The notes under the pieces: generated by a model
What the model was told of the DNA's origin: nothing
What the model saw: the letters and a program-made list of their open reading frames with translations, nothing else
Databases searched by the model: none
Assembly: GCA_018652925.1 (NCBI GenBank)
Contig: JABIBH010000404.1
Span: forward strand, 1-12,303
Reading direction: 5' to 3'
DNA length: 12,303 nucleotides
DNA from: a bacterium
Lineage (GTDB): Bacteria; Krumholzibacteriota; Krumholzibacteriia; LZORAL124-64-63
Position numbers and translations under genes: made by a program
Shown: in pieces, positions 1 to 6,100 of the stretch
Layout of the letters: each line of letters starts with the position of its first letter
Position numbering within the stretch: position 1 is the first letter of the stretch

Positions 1-170
1 ACATTATAATAATCTGCGATCTCATTGAAGGCGCGTAATTCTCGAGCTTCCGTTCTCTGCCCATAATTCAAATGCAAAAGTGCAACATCATGAGTTCTGA
101 TTACTTCAGCCAAACAGACACAGGAATCCAGCCCACCACTGAAAAGAACAACTGCTTTAGGCTTTGACAT
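1..170 (-). CDS. queC: 7-cyano-7-deazaguanine (preQ0) synthase QueC, 5' part only
   Basis: QueC is a cytosolic ATP-dependent enzyme that converts 7-carboxy-7-deazaguanine plus ammonia into preQ0, precursor of queuosine in tRNA. Only the first 56 codons lie in the window; the gene runs off the left edge. The visible N-terminus has a hydrophobic strand followed by SGGLDS (residues 11-16), the PP-loop ATP pyrophosphatase motif, and then LNYGQR followed by an E-x-x-x-L stretch, the usual QueC arrangement. The ATG directly follows the queE stop codon with no intervening base, and an AGGGG ribosome site sits inside the end of queE, so the two are almost certainly cotranscribed and translationally coupled. 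Identification is firm despite the truncation by the window edge. Confidence 0.93.
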   Translation of the reverse strand, partial: MSKPKAVVLFSGGLDSCVCLAEVIRTHDVALLHLNYGQRTEARELRAFNEIADYYN

Positions 171-821
171 CTATACACCCCTGTCCATTTCCGGCCAGAT
201 TACTTTGTGAAGTTGAATCTGATATCTGACATTTAATTTGTCTTCAACAATCCAGTCTGCAAGTTTGCGTGCTGACAAATCGTCCTGAACTGGTGAGAAT
301 ACGGTTACCGGTTCTGCCGGCAACCTGCCTGATTCAACAAGTGCTTTTGACCACAAGTAATCTTCTCTGCTCTGACAAACAAATTTCAACTCATCATCTT
401 TACCCAGCTTTGCTATTTCATCAAAATCGATTTCTGACTCATCTATGCCGCTATCCGGAGTTTTAATATCAACAATCCTTGAAACGCCTGCAGGTACTTC
501 CGACAATGGAATCGTGCCTGTTGTTCCGCTGGTTTCAAGCAAAACAGAGAAACCTGCCTCCAGTAACTGTTCCAACAACTCTATTGTGTCACTTTGCAGA
601 AGTGGTTCACCACCAGTTACTAAAACAGTGGAACATCCCTGGCCAACAGTTGTTTGAATTATTTCCTGAATACTTTGGCTGGATCCACCTTCAAAGGCGT
701 AGTCAGAATCGCACCATACGCATCGACGATGGCAGCCGGTTAACCGGATAATTGTACACAGAAAACCAGATGAACTGGATTCTCCGAGCAAAGTAGAATA
801 TATTTCGGTCACATTTAACAA
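171..821 (-). CDS. queE: 7-carboxy-7-deazaguanine synthase QueE (radical SAM)
   Basis: QueE is a cytosolic radical SAM enzyme that contracts the ring of 6-carboxy-tetrahydropterin to 7-carboxy-7-deazaguanine, the step before QueC. The 216-residue protein has the usual family length. It begins with an EIYSTLLGES segment, matching the EIFYSLQGEG-like start of the family. C30, C34 and C37 form the CX3CX2C motif that holds the 4Fe-4S cluster, with W36 and D38 beside the last cysteine, and TGGEP at 69-73 is the SAM-binding GGEP motif. The start is TTG at 821: GGGAGA lies 5 nt upstream and the family N-terminus begins there, while no ATG fits. It is followed without a gap by queC. Its promoter must lie in the 78-bp divergent gap shared with the lipoprotein gene at 900. 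Confidence 0.95.
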   Translation of the reverse strand: MLNVTEIYSTLLGESSSSGFLCTIIRLTGCHRRCVWCDSDYAFEGGSSQSIQEIIQTTVGQGCSTVLVTGGEPLLQSDTIELLEQLLEAGFSVLLETSGTTGTIPLSEVPAGVSRIVDIKTPDSGIDESEIDFDEIAKLGKDDELKFVCQSREDYLWSKALVESGRLPAEPVTVFSPVQDDLSARKLADWIVEDKLNVRYQIQLHKVIWPEMDRGV

Positions 822-826
822 AACTG

Positions 827-832
827 TCTCCC
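827..832 (-). promoter_or_regulatory. Ribosome binding site deciding the TTG start of queE
   Basis: Read on the minus strand this is GGGAGA, 5 nt before the TTG at 821. It supports the TTG start, which also gives the conserved QueE N-terminus. Confidence 0.6.
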
Positions 833-837
833 GGGGG

Positions 838-865
838 TTGGCATTTCATAGATTCGTGTTATCAT
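838..865 (+). promoter_or_regulatory. Candidate sigma70-type promoter of the lipoprotein gene at 900
   Basis: TTGGCA (838-843) and TATCAT (860-865) are separated by 16 bp, close to the TTGACA/TATAAT consensus. Transcription would start near 872, giving a leader of about 28 nt that holds the AAGGAG ribosome site. This is a pattern match only. Confidence 0.5.
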
Positions 866-874
866 CCCCGTTCA

Positions 875-880
875 ATTATA
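875..880 (-). promoter_or_regulatory. Possible -10 element of the queE-queC promoter
   Basis: The minus strand reads TATAAT here, preceded by GGT, about 55 nt before the queE start. I find no convincing -35 at the right spacing, so this is weak. If real, the queE promoter and the plus-strand promoter of the lipoprotein gene at 900 share the same 78 bp, and the element falls within the leader of the divergent gene. Confidence 0.3.
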
Positions 881-887
881 ACCTGAC

Positions 888-893
888 AAGGAG
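888..893 (+). promoter_or_regulatory. Ribosome binding site deciding the TTG start at 900
   Basis: AAGGAG lies 6 nt before TTG at 900. The first in-frame ATG (912) is 18 nt away, too far for this site, so TTG is the better start. Confidence 0.65.
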
Positions 894-899
894 TTCCAC

Positions 900-2060
900 T
901 TGCGAAATATAATGCACACAAGGCTAACTGCCAACATGCTGCTGATAATTTTAGTTCTTATTGTTGGCTGCAATAATGAAGCAACAACCGAGCAAAGTCC
1001 TCAACCAGACAATGTTGCCAAGGTTTTCAATAATATCGATGATTCTGCTGTGACAACCTGGTTCTCCCTTGGCGACAAATTCGCTTCTGGTGAAGAAGCG
1101 TCGCTGGAAGATTTTGCATCATTACTTGAATTACCAGCCTACAAACATTACTCAAACTCCAACAAGGGTTCAATTAACAACCATGTGATTTCCAATATCA
1201 CCAAGTATATCTTTCAACCAGATGAGGTGAAAGATTCACGTGGTAGAAAACATTCTCCTAAAAGAACTGATCTGATCGAAAATTTCAAATATATCAAATC
1301 CCATCGGGAACAGATAACCAACTTGCCTGAACAATGGAGTGATAAAGAGTACTCTAAACAAATTCATGACTTGTTGAAAAAATACCTTCCAGCAAATCTT
1401 GTCCCAAATCAAATTGAATTACATCTGATGGTTTGTGAACTAAATATCAGTTATGGTGGTGGCTCAATAGTAAGTATCGATGCAGGCCTTGCTTTGGCTA
1501 CCCCTGAAGACAAGATAGTCAACATGGCCGCTGCCCACTGTTACAGAGTCCTGAGGCCTCTTGAGTTCAAGCCGTATGAAGCTACTACTGGGAAATCTGC
1601 TCTGCGACAAACATTCAGCCAGATTCGCATTGAAGCAATTGTGTCAGTTATTGAAGACTACCCTAATATCTATTTTGATTACGAACACCCGCTTCTAAGT
1701 AAAGAAGATAAAACCAGAAACAATTATTTTACAACTGCACAGTTTAACATTTCCAGAATAAACGGTATGCTTAAACAGCTTTTCATTTCCAGAGACTCGA
1801 TTGATGAAAAAGGAGCCACAATTGATGACCTGCTACGTTACAGCAGAAGTTATCAGGGCACTGGCTATGCTATGGCAATGTTGATTATCGATCAACTTGG
1901 TCAGGACAGATTGATTTCGAGCGCAGCCAGCAACACTCTTTTCTTTCAGGCATATCAAGAGGCTGCTTTGACTGGCAAAGCAACTGGTGATCTCGCTAAA
2001 TTGCATCCATTTGATGAAGAGGTTCTTGCTGATCTGTTAACTATTTTCCCTACAAAATAA
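900..2060 (+). CDS. Predicted lipoprotein, possibly a degenerate zinc-peptidase-like protein
   Basis: I do not recognise a named family with confidence. The 386-residue protein starts at TTG 900 and has an N-terminal signal with a hydrophobic core and lipobox IVGC (C24), so it should be a lipid-anchored envelope protein. The rest appears soluble and mostly helical. The middle has a strand followed by SYGGGSIVSIDAGLAL, then a helix AAAHCYRVLRP (H213 its only histidine), then RIEAIV with E245. GTGYAMAM starts at 320, and there is a C-terminal LFFQAYQEAA segment. This order resembles secreted zinc-dependent peptidase families in which an AHExHH helix is followed by an EG(I/L)A helix and a GY-x-M-A segment. 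If that relation holds, the HExxH glutamate and second histidine are lost here and the protein is not a peptidase. The relation is inference from motif order. The gene diverges from queE and converges on another peptidase-like lipoprotein. Confidence 0.75.
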   Translation: MRNIMHTRLTANMLLIILVLIVGCNNEATTEQSPQPDNVAKVFNNIDDSAVTTWFSLGDKFASGEEASLEDFASLLELPAYKHYSNSNKGSINNHVISNITKYIFQPDEVKDSRGRKHSPKRTDLIENFKYIKSHREQITNLPEQWSDKEYSKQIHDLLKKYLPANLVPNQIELHLMVCELNISYGGGSIVSIDAGLALATPEDKIVNMAAAHCYRVLRPLEFKPYEATTGKSALRQTFSQIRIEAIVSVIEDYPNIYFDYEHPLLSKEDKTRNNYFTTAQFNISRINGMLKQLFISRDSIDEKGATIDDLLRYSRSYQGTGYAMAMLIIDQLGQDRLISSAASNTLFFQAYQEAALTGKATGDLAKLHPFDEEVLADLLTIFPTK

Positions 2061-2090
2061 AAAATGGGGTGTCCGTAACTGGACACCCCA
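2054..2090 (-). terminator. Intrinsic terminator between convergent lipoprotein genes
   Basis: A perfect 10-bp stem (2065-2074 with 2081-2090) closes a 6-nt loop. On the minus strand it is followed by six T residues and a further T-rich stretch, a textbook terminator for the M49-like gene ending at 2105. On the plus strand it begins 4 nt after the stop of the gene ending at 2060 but lacks a T-run, so for that gene it is more likely a 3'-end stabiliser or weak terminator. Confidence 0.85.
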
Positions 2091-2104
2091 ATACAAGCCT
2101 TCAA

Positions 2105-3730
2105 TTATTTAGCCCAGCGATACTCCGGTAACAAGTCTACAGGAACACCATCCAACTGCGCCAATCCAGCAGCCAGGCAATCAGGCATAACACTGTATTT
2201 GTCACTGAATTCTTTGGCTGCATCGTAGTTGCCTTCAGCCTGAATAGTCAGAATCTCAGCAACAAGCTCGTTCAAAGCTGCAGGAAATGCATCGACATCA
2301 ATACTGAACAAGCCATCCTCAACAGAAATAACTTTGCGTTCCAACAAGTAGTTGAACTGAATTGCATTGGCACTACCATGAGCCTCGGCTATTCCAAAGC
2401 GAACAGAGCGGAACAGTCCTGCAAGAAAAGTCACTGCCTGTTGTCTGTAAATTGATTCCGGAAAATGTCCCTTTGGTTGTAACTTGAAAATACACCATGG
2501 GCCCATTGCATCAGCTTTTGTCTCTTCAATCGCACTATAGAGCTCCTTAAGCTCAAATCTTACTTCAGTTTTCCTGCCATCGACTTCAATAATTCCAGGT
2601 CCCAGTCCATGACTCATTTCATGAAAAAGAGTGTGCATAAAGAAGGATTCAGCAGCAATATCTGCAGCCTGATCAGGAACCAGAAGTTTTGCAGCGATTG
2701 GAGTCAAAATATGCTCGAATTTTGAATTCATCACATTACGCAGCAACACCTTTTTGCTTCCTTTTGCCTCTCGAACTCGTTCATCGTTTGGAAGATTGAA
2801 AGCAATTGTCTGAACAGCAGTTCGCGTATCTCCAGCAGTATAAACTTCATCGACAACTCTGATTGGTGACTCAGTGCCACGATTCATATTTTTGTATTCA
2901 TCCAGAATTGGCAACTCAGATTCAAACCAGGGTAACTCGTTTTTGTATTTGCTCAGTTTAGCAGATTCAACTGGATCCACAATTGTAACAAAAGACTCAA
3001 ATGCAGCCTTATAACCAAACAGTCCATCTTCATATGTTTCATAAGGACCAATTGTTACCTCTACAGTGCTATCGATATCCATCCACAGCATATCACTTTC
3101 ATAATAGTCATCAGTGAGAAATGACTCTGCGCGGGAACGCAGGAATGCTGCCAGAGAATCATTGTTCGACAAATCAGCTGCTTCGTTAAGTAGTTTTGCT
3201 GCAGAATTCAGCCTTTCCGCAAAAAACTTGGAATATGGAATTGCAATCAAACTGCCATGTTCATCTCTTCTAATCATTGTGAACAAGCCATCAAATCCGT
3301 TACTTGGATCACGAATTAAATCTTTTTCTGCCTCAGTTAAATCCTGAGGGTAATAATTAGCTCCTTCAGGATGTTGCCGCTCGCTATAAAAAGGTTCGAA
3401 ATGATATCTACGATCCCACGGCCCCACATTGATTTCAAAATATTTCAAAGTGGCATCAGATTCATTACTGACAATCTCGTTCCTGATTTCAGAATAATCA
3501 GGGCATGCTTGAGTAATAAAAATAGAGTGCATGATTTTACTCGCTTCAACCAACTTTTCCAGAACTACCTGGTCTGATTGGCTGAGATTATCTACATCAC
3601 CTGTAATTGTCGTAGGTGCATACTCGCTGACACGTTTCTCTATTTCAGTAGTTGTTTCTGTACAACCACTGAACATAAATAAAACAGTTACCAGAAATAC
3701 TGATAGTACAGTTGAGATCGATTTTGGCAT
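2105..3730 (-). CDS. M49-like (dipeptidyl-peptidase III family) zinc peptidase lipoprotein
   Basis: This is predicted to be a lipid-anchored zinc metallopeptidase removing dipeptides from peptide N-termini, as DPP III enzymes do. The 541-residue protein starts at ATG 3730, where GGGGAGG lies 4 nt upstream; an in-frame ATG at 3787 would add 19 residues before the signal peptide and has no such site. The signal ends in lipobox FSGC (C23). HEMSH at 370-374 supplies two zinc-binding histidines and the catalytic glutamate. EETKAD at 402-407 corresponds to the EECRAE/EECKAD motif of the family, in which the second glutamate (E403) binds zinc. Classical DPP III has a six-residue HEXXGH motif; a five-residue HEISH form is known from Caldithrix abyssi, a close match in motif and approximate length. 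DPP III is usually cytosolic, so the lipobox is notable. No strong promoter is evident in the 65 bp between the upstream terminator and its ribosome site. The family is fairly secure; the substrate is unknown. Confidence 0.85.
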   Translation of the reverse strand: MPKSISTVLSVFLVTVLFMFSGCTETTTEIEKRVSEYAPTTITGDVDNLSQSDQVVLEKLVEASKIMHSIFITQACPDYSEIRNEIVSNESDATLKYFEINVGPWDRRYHFEPFYSERQHPEGANYYPQDLTEAEKDLIRDPSNGFDGLFTMIRRDEHGSLIAIPYSKFFAERLNSAAKLLNEAADLSNNDSLAAFLRSRAESFLTDDYYESDMLWMDIDSTVEVTIGPYETYEDGLFGYKAAFESFVTIVDPVESAKLSKYKNELPWFESELPILDEYKNMNRGTESPIRVVDEVYTAGDTRTAVQTIAFNLPNDERVREAKGSKKVLLRNVMNSKFEHILTPIAAKLLVPDQAADIAAESFFMHTLFHEMSHGLGPGIIEVDGRKTEVRFELKELYSAIEETKADAMGPWCIFKLQPKGHFPESIYRQQAVTFLAGLFRSVRFGIAEAHGSANAIQFNYLLERKVISVEDGLFSIDVDAFPAALNELVAEILTIQAEGNYDAAKEFSDKYSVMPDCLAAGLAQLDGVPVDLLPEYRWAK

Positions 3731-3734
3731 GGCG

Positions 3735-3741
3735 CCTCCCC
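3735..3741 (-). promoter_or_regulatory. Ribosome binding site setting the start of the M49-like lipoprotein
   Basis: The minus strand reads GGGGAGG ending 4 nt before ATG 3730. It favours this start over the in-frame ATG at 3787 and places the signal peptide at the N-terminus. Confidence 0.7.
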
Positions 3742-3795
3742 TTTTTGGATTATTGATTAAATACAATTTAGCACCATATACGTACAATATTCCAC

Positions 3796-3831
3796 AAAAA
3801 AAAAGAGACCGGATTTACCGGCCTCTTTTTT
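3796..3831 (-). terminator. Intrinsic terminator of the small secreted protein gene
   Basis: An 8-bp stem (3805-3812 with 3818-3825) with a 5-nt loop is followed on the minus strand by nine T residues. The one non-Watson-Crick position is a G·U wobble in minus-strand RNA but an A·C mismatch in plus-strand RNA, so the hairpin belongs to the minus strand. It lies 22 nt after the stop at 3854 and insulates the downstream M49-like gene. Confidence 0.88.
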
Positions 3832-3853
3832 ACGAGCTCACGCTGCAGATGAT

Positions 3854-4372
3854 CTAGCGGAACAAGTTCTTGACTTCACCAAAGCTGGCAGAATCATTTG
3901 AAACATCAGCACCAAGAGTAGCACCAAGTCCGTCAGCATTAAACACTACACCAGTGTGATCTGCATAGATGACATTCTGGTAATCTGGGTGATTAATAAT
4001 ATTAATATTAGTAACCTCACCAGCATTAACTTGCATCAGAGTCAAAGTAGCTACAACAGCTGGAACACCATAGTAACCAACAACTGGTTCAGTCATACCA
4101 AGTTCAACACCAGTCATTGGCTCACCAATTTGAAGCCCTGCTGGGTAAACCGTGTTCAGTAACATATGATGAGGATCCATAGTCATTTGGAATGCAGCTC
4201 CTGCAATCATACTTTCAGCAAATACGATTACATAAGCTTCAACAACAAAATCATCACTTACTAAATAATTGCTGGTTCCATCAGTGTCAAAATAGACACC
4301 AATTGAATCTGCTTGAACTAGAACAGGCATTACTACAATCATTGCAGCAACAAATAAAAACAGCTTTTTCAT
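3854..4372 (-). CDS. Small secreted protein of unknown function, possibly cohesin-like
   Basis: The 172-residue protein starts at ATG 4372, shortly after a G-rich ribosome site; an in-frame ATG at 4393 lacks one and would put seven residues before the signal. It has a typical Sec signal: MKK, a hydrophobic core, and likely cleavage after VQA (residue 21), before DSIGVYFDTDG. There is no lipobox and no later membrane segment, so it is predicted periplasmic or secreted. The mature part is acidic and strand-rich, with alternating hydrophobic stretches (DDFVVEAYVIVFA, AFQMTMDP, AVVATLTLMQV) suggesting one β-sandwich. Similar signal-plus-GVYFD proteins with a cohesin-like strand pattern occur in FCB-related candidate phyla; that comparison is from memory and uncertain. 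It has no cysteine and no catalytic motif. It is a single-gene unit with its own promoter and terminator, which suggests substantial expression. Confidence 0.8.
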   Translation of the reverse strand: MKKLFLFVAAMIVVMPVLVQADSIGVYFDTDGTSNYLVSDDFVVEAYVIVFAESMIAGAAFQMTMDPHHMLLNTVYPAGLQIGEPMTGVELGMTEPVVGYYGVPAVVATLTLMQVNAGEVTNINIINHPDYQNVIYADHTGVVFNADGLGATLGADVSNDSASFGEVKNLFR

Positions 4373-4434
4373 CGGTTCCCCCCGAAGTTGCATGTTTACG
4401 ATAGTTGATCGTCTATAGCGACGAAGTTAGCTTG
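4373..4434 (-). other. Structured 5' leader of the small secreted protein mRNA
   Basis: From the predicted transcription start near 4434, the roughly 62-nt leader can form a short GCTT/AAGC hairpin at its 5' end. It can also form one of two overlapping 5-bp hairpins, TCGTC/GACGA or ACGAT/ATCGT, which share bases and exclude each other. The G-rich ribosome site follows. No known riboswitch or leader class is recognised. Confidence 0.35.
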
Positions 4435-4440
4435 CGAAGC

Positions 4441-4470
4441 ATTATATCATATACTCAATAGGTTTATCAA
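4441..4470 (-). promoter_or_regulatory. Sigma70-type promoter of the small secreted protein gene
   Basis: On the minus strand TTGATA (4465-4470) and a perfect TATAAT (4441-4446) are 18 bp apart. Upstream, 4471-4560 is very AT-rich with TA tracts, like an UP element. The -10 lies inside one arm of an 11-bp inverted repeat (4443-4453 and 4527-4537). Confidence 0.72.
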
Positions 4471-4537
4471 GGGCTAATACATCAAAATAGCAACTAATTA
4501 TCGTTTATATATATTTATTTTGACCATATATGATATA
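4443..4537. repeat. 11-bp inverted repeat flanking the promoter region
   Basis: TATATCATATA at 4443-4453 and its exact reverse complement TATATGATATA at 4527-4537 are 73 bp apart. One arm overlaps the -10 of the promoter driving the small secreted protein; the other is about 60 bp upstream of the -35. Both are low-complexity TA sequence, so chance is possible. Confidence 0.4.
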
Positions 4538-4580
4538 TCGGCATATAAAACACCAAAATCTCATGATGGATTTATGTTAT

Positions 4581-4621
4581 AAAAACAAAAAACCCGACAC
4601 TCAAAAAAGTGGCAGGCTTTT
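4581..4621 (-). terminator. Intrinsic terminator downstream of tRNA-Asp
   Basis: A 10-bp stem with one mismatch and two wobbles (4592-4601 with 4608-4617, loop 4602-4607) is followed on the minus strand by TTTTTT-G-TTTTT. It lies just past the tRNA and would end both the tRNA transcript and any read-through from the upstream operon. Confidence 0.75.
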
Positions 4622-4627
4622 ATCTGA

Positions 4628-4705
4628 TGGCGGGAGCGACGAGACTCGAACTCGCGACCTCCGGCTTGACAGGCCGGCGTTCTAACCAGACTGAACTACG
4701 CCCCC
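4628..4705 (-). tRNA. tRNA-Asp (anticodon GUC)
   Basis: The 78-nt gene folds into a full cloverleaf. The acceptor stem GGGGGCG/CGCTCCC has one G·U pair, the D stem is GTTC/GAAC, and the anticodon stem CCGGC/GCCGG encloses loop CTGTCAA with anticodon GTC. The variable loop is AGGTC, and the T stem GCGAG/CTCGT closes the TTCGAGT loop. The discriminator is G and the CCA end is encoded. The G73 discriminator and GUC anticodon fit aspartate; QueC/QueE products would serve this tRNA, since GUC is one of the four queuosine-modified anticodons. It lies 70 nt after the SpoIID-like gene and has its own promoter and terminator. Confidence 0.97.
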
Positions 4706-4723
4706 GCAGTATCAGAAGCGCAG

Positions 4724-4752
4724 AATATAGTAACCTCAAGTTCCGGTGTCAA
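4724..4752 (-). promoter_or_regulatory. Near-consensus promoter of tRNA-Asp
   Basis: The minus strand reads a perfect TTGACA (4747-4752), a 17-bp spacer, and TATATT (4724-4729). Transcription would begin near 4716, about 11 nt before the mature tRNA. The -35 lies within a GTGTCA/TGACAC palindrome (4746-4760). Confidence 0.82.
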
Positions 4753-4775
4753 CCTGACACACAACATTTTACCCC

Positions 4776-6098
4776 TTATTTCCATGCCTGTTCTATTGAA
4801 GACCCTGGGTAATAGTGCTTTAGAATCTTTTTATAGGATGTTCCATTAGCGGCCATTCCCAAAGCTCCAGTCTGACACATACCAATACCATGACCAAAAC
4901 CTCTACCTTTTAATGTCACCTGGTCAGGCCTGCCTTCTGCATCCCGACTTAAATGGACATCAAACCACGCACTCTTCAAGATAGAAAATCTGCCGCTTGG
5001 TGGAGCAAGGACCCATCGTGTTCTGTCACCACATACAATATACTTGCCGGCATCTGTAACAACAGCCAGCTTCGCAACACGCCCTGAAGCAGTTCGTGAT
5101 TGAATAGATATGTTCTTCAATCTACCAGGTGTCATTGGATCAGAACCAGGCGATGCCGGGATAAAATATTTTCCAGCCCATTTTTTGCGTAATTCTGAAG
5201 CCTCCAACCACTCAATATATTCTGGAAGAGTAATCAATAAAGTTTGATCGATCTCCCCGCCATTAAACACAGTTTCCCATTTTGAATATTTTGATGCTGA
5301 ACAGTGATAATTCCCTGCGGGACCATCTGGATGTGATACCAGATAAGGCTTGGACTCTTTTGCCCAAACCTGATTGATGTTACTGGTTTTCCCTCCACAT
5401 GTTGAGCAGTAGTATGCTTCGACGATTTGCCCACCACTTCGCAAAATCATTCCTGCAGTATTGGATATTGCTTTGTCGCATAACTGGTCCAATCCGCTAT
5501 GACCGCGGTAAACTTGATCTCTGACATCGGCCCACATATCAAAACCAAGCACTTCGCGGTTTTTCAAATTGGCGATGCTATAAGTTCTTGCAGCAACAGA
5601 CTGAGCTTCAAGTGCAGCCATACCAATAAGCCCTGGCCTGCCAATTTCCCAAGGAACAACACCTCTGAGATATTGTTCAAGTTCAACAATATTGATTAGT
5701 GTAAGACCCTGTCCACGCTTCTGAATCAAGAACTCACCCGGATAAGGCGTTTCATCCCAAATCAAATTACCGACAGGGTTAAGTGGCATAATAATCAGAC
5801 CAGTAGCATTAAACCCAGAGTCAGATCCACTCTTCCAGGCTACACCAGAATCAGTGAGATTTAACTCAACACTTCCCGAAACAGTGCAAATCTGCGACCG
5901 ATTGTTCATTGCCAATAAAAGGGCATCCTGCTTGACTTCAATGACCACTTTCATTCTATTCTGAACCAGGCCAATTCTTAACAATTCTGGTGCAGCTAAC
6001 GAATAATTCACAGCTGAAGGTTTAGAAGGTTCACCACGATGCCTGGCAGCACAACCACTTAAAACTATTATCAATAAAATTGAAATCCAATATCGCAT
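4776..6098 (-). CDS. SpoIID/LytB-domain lipoprotein, probable peptidoglycan lytic transglycosylase
   Basis: SpoIID enzymes are lytic transglycosylases that cut glycan strands already stripped of stem peptides, leaving 1,6-anhydro-MurNAc ends. The 440-residue protein starts at ATG 6098, 2 nt after the anmK stop, with AGGGG 5 nt upstream; an in-frame ATG at 6122 lies inside anmK and is less likely. The signal ends in lipobox LSGC (C16), so it is membrane-anchored facing the envelope. The SpoIID domain begins around 135 with YLRGVVPWEIG; E151 matches the essential glutamate of the family and is followed by ALEAQSVAARTY. YYCSTCGGKT (229-238, C231 and C234) and GHGIGMCQTGALGMA (from 402, H403) are the other family hallmarks. 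The first 130 residues look strand-rich and are less conserved. In endospore formers SpoIID acts in engulfment; here the link with anmK and murQ points to wall turnover and recycling. No terminator follows the gene before the tRNA. Confidence 0.9.
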   Translation of the reverse strand: MRYWISILLIIVLSGCAARHRGEPSKPSAVNYSLAAPELLRIGLVQNRMKVVIEVKQDALLLAMNNRSQICTVSGSVELNLTDSGVAWKSGSDSGFNATGLIIMPLNPVGNLIWDETPYPGEFLIQKRGQGLTLINIVELEQYLRGVVPWEIGRPGLIGMAALEAQSVAARTYSIANLKNREVLGFDMWADVRDQVYRGHSGLDQLCDKAISNTAGMILRSGGQIVEAYYCSTCGGKTSNINQVWAKESKPYLVSHPDGPAGNYHCSASKYSKWETVFNGGEIDQTLLITLPEYIEWLEASELRKKWAGKYFIPASPGSDPMTPGRLKNISIQSRTASGRVAKLAVVTDAGKYIVCGDRTRWVLAPPSGRFSILKSAWFDVHLSRDAEGRPDQVTLKGRGFGHGIGMCQTGALGMAANGTSYKKILKHYYPGSSIEQAWK

Positions 6099-6100
6099 TG

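Noticed and set aside
3731..3787. A 19-residue N-terminal extension of the M49-like protein
   Set aside because: It would bury the lipoprotein signal inside the protein. The ATG at 3730 has a much better ribosome site.
4471..4580. TA-rich tract considered as a replication origin or attachment site
   Set aside because: There are no DnaA-box clusters, iterons or integrase gene, and no duplicated tRNA 3' end. An AT-rich promoter upstream region explains it better.
4609..4812. A 67-codon plus-strand frame across the tRNA
   Set aside because: It is the antisense translation of tRNA-Asp. Its ATRLELATSGLTGRRSNQ peptide is a familiar false protein produced by reading tRNAs backwards.
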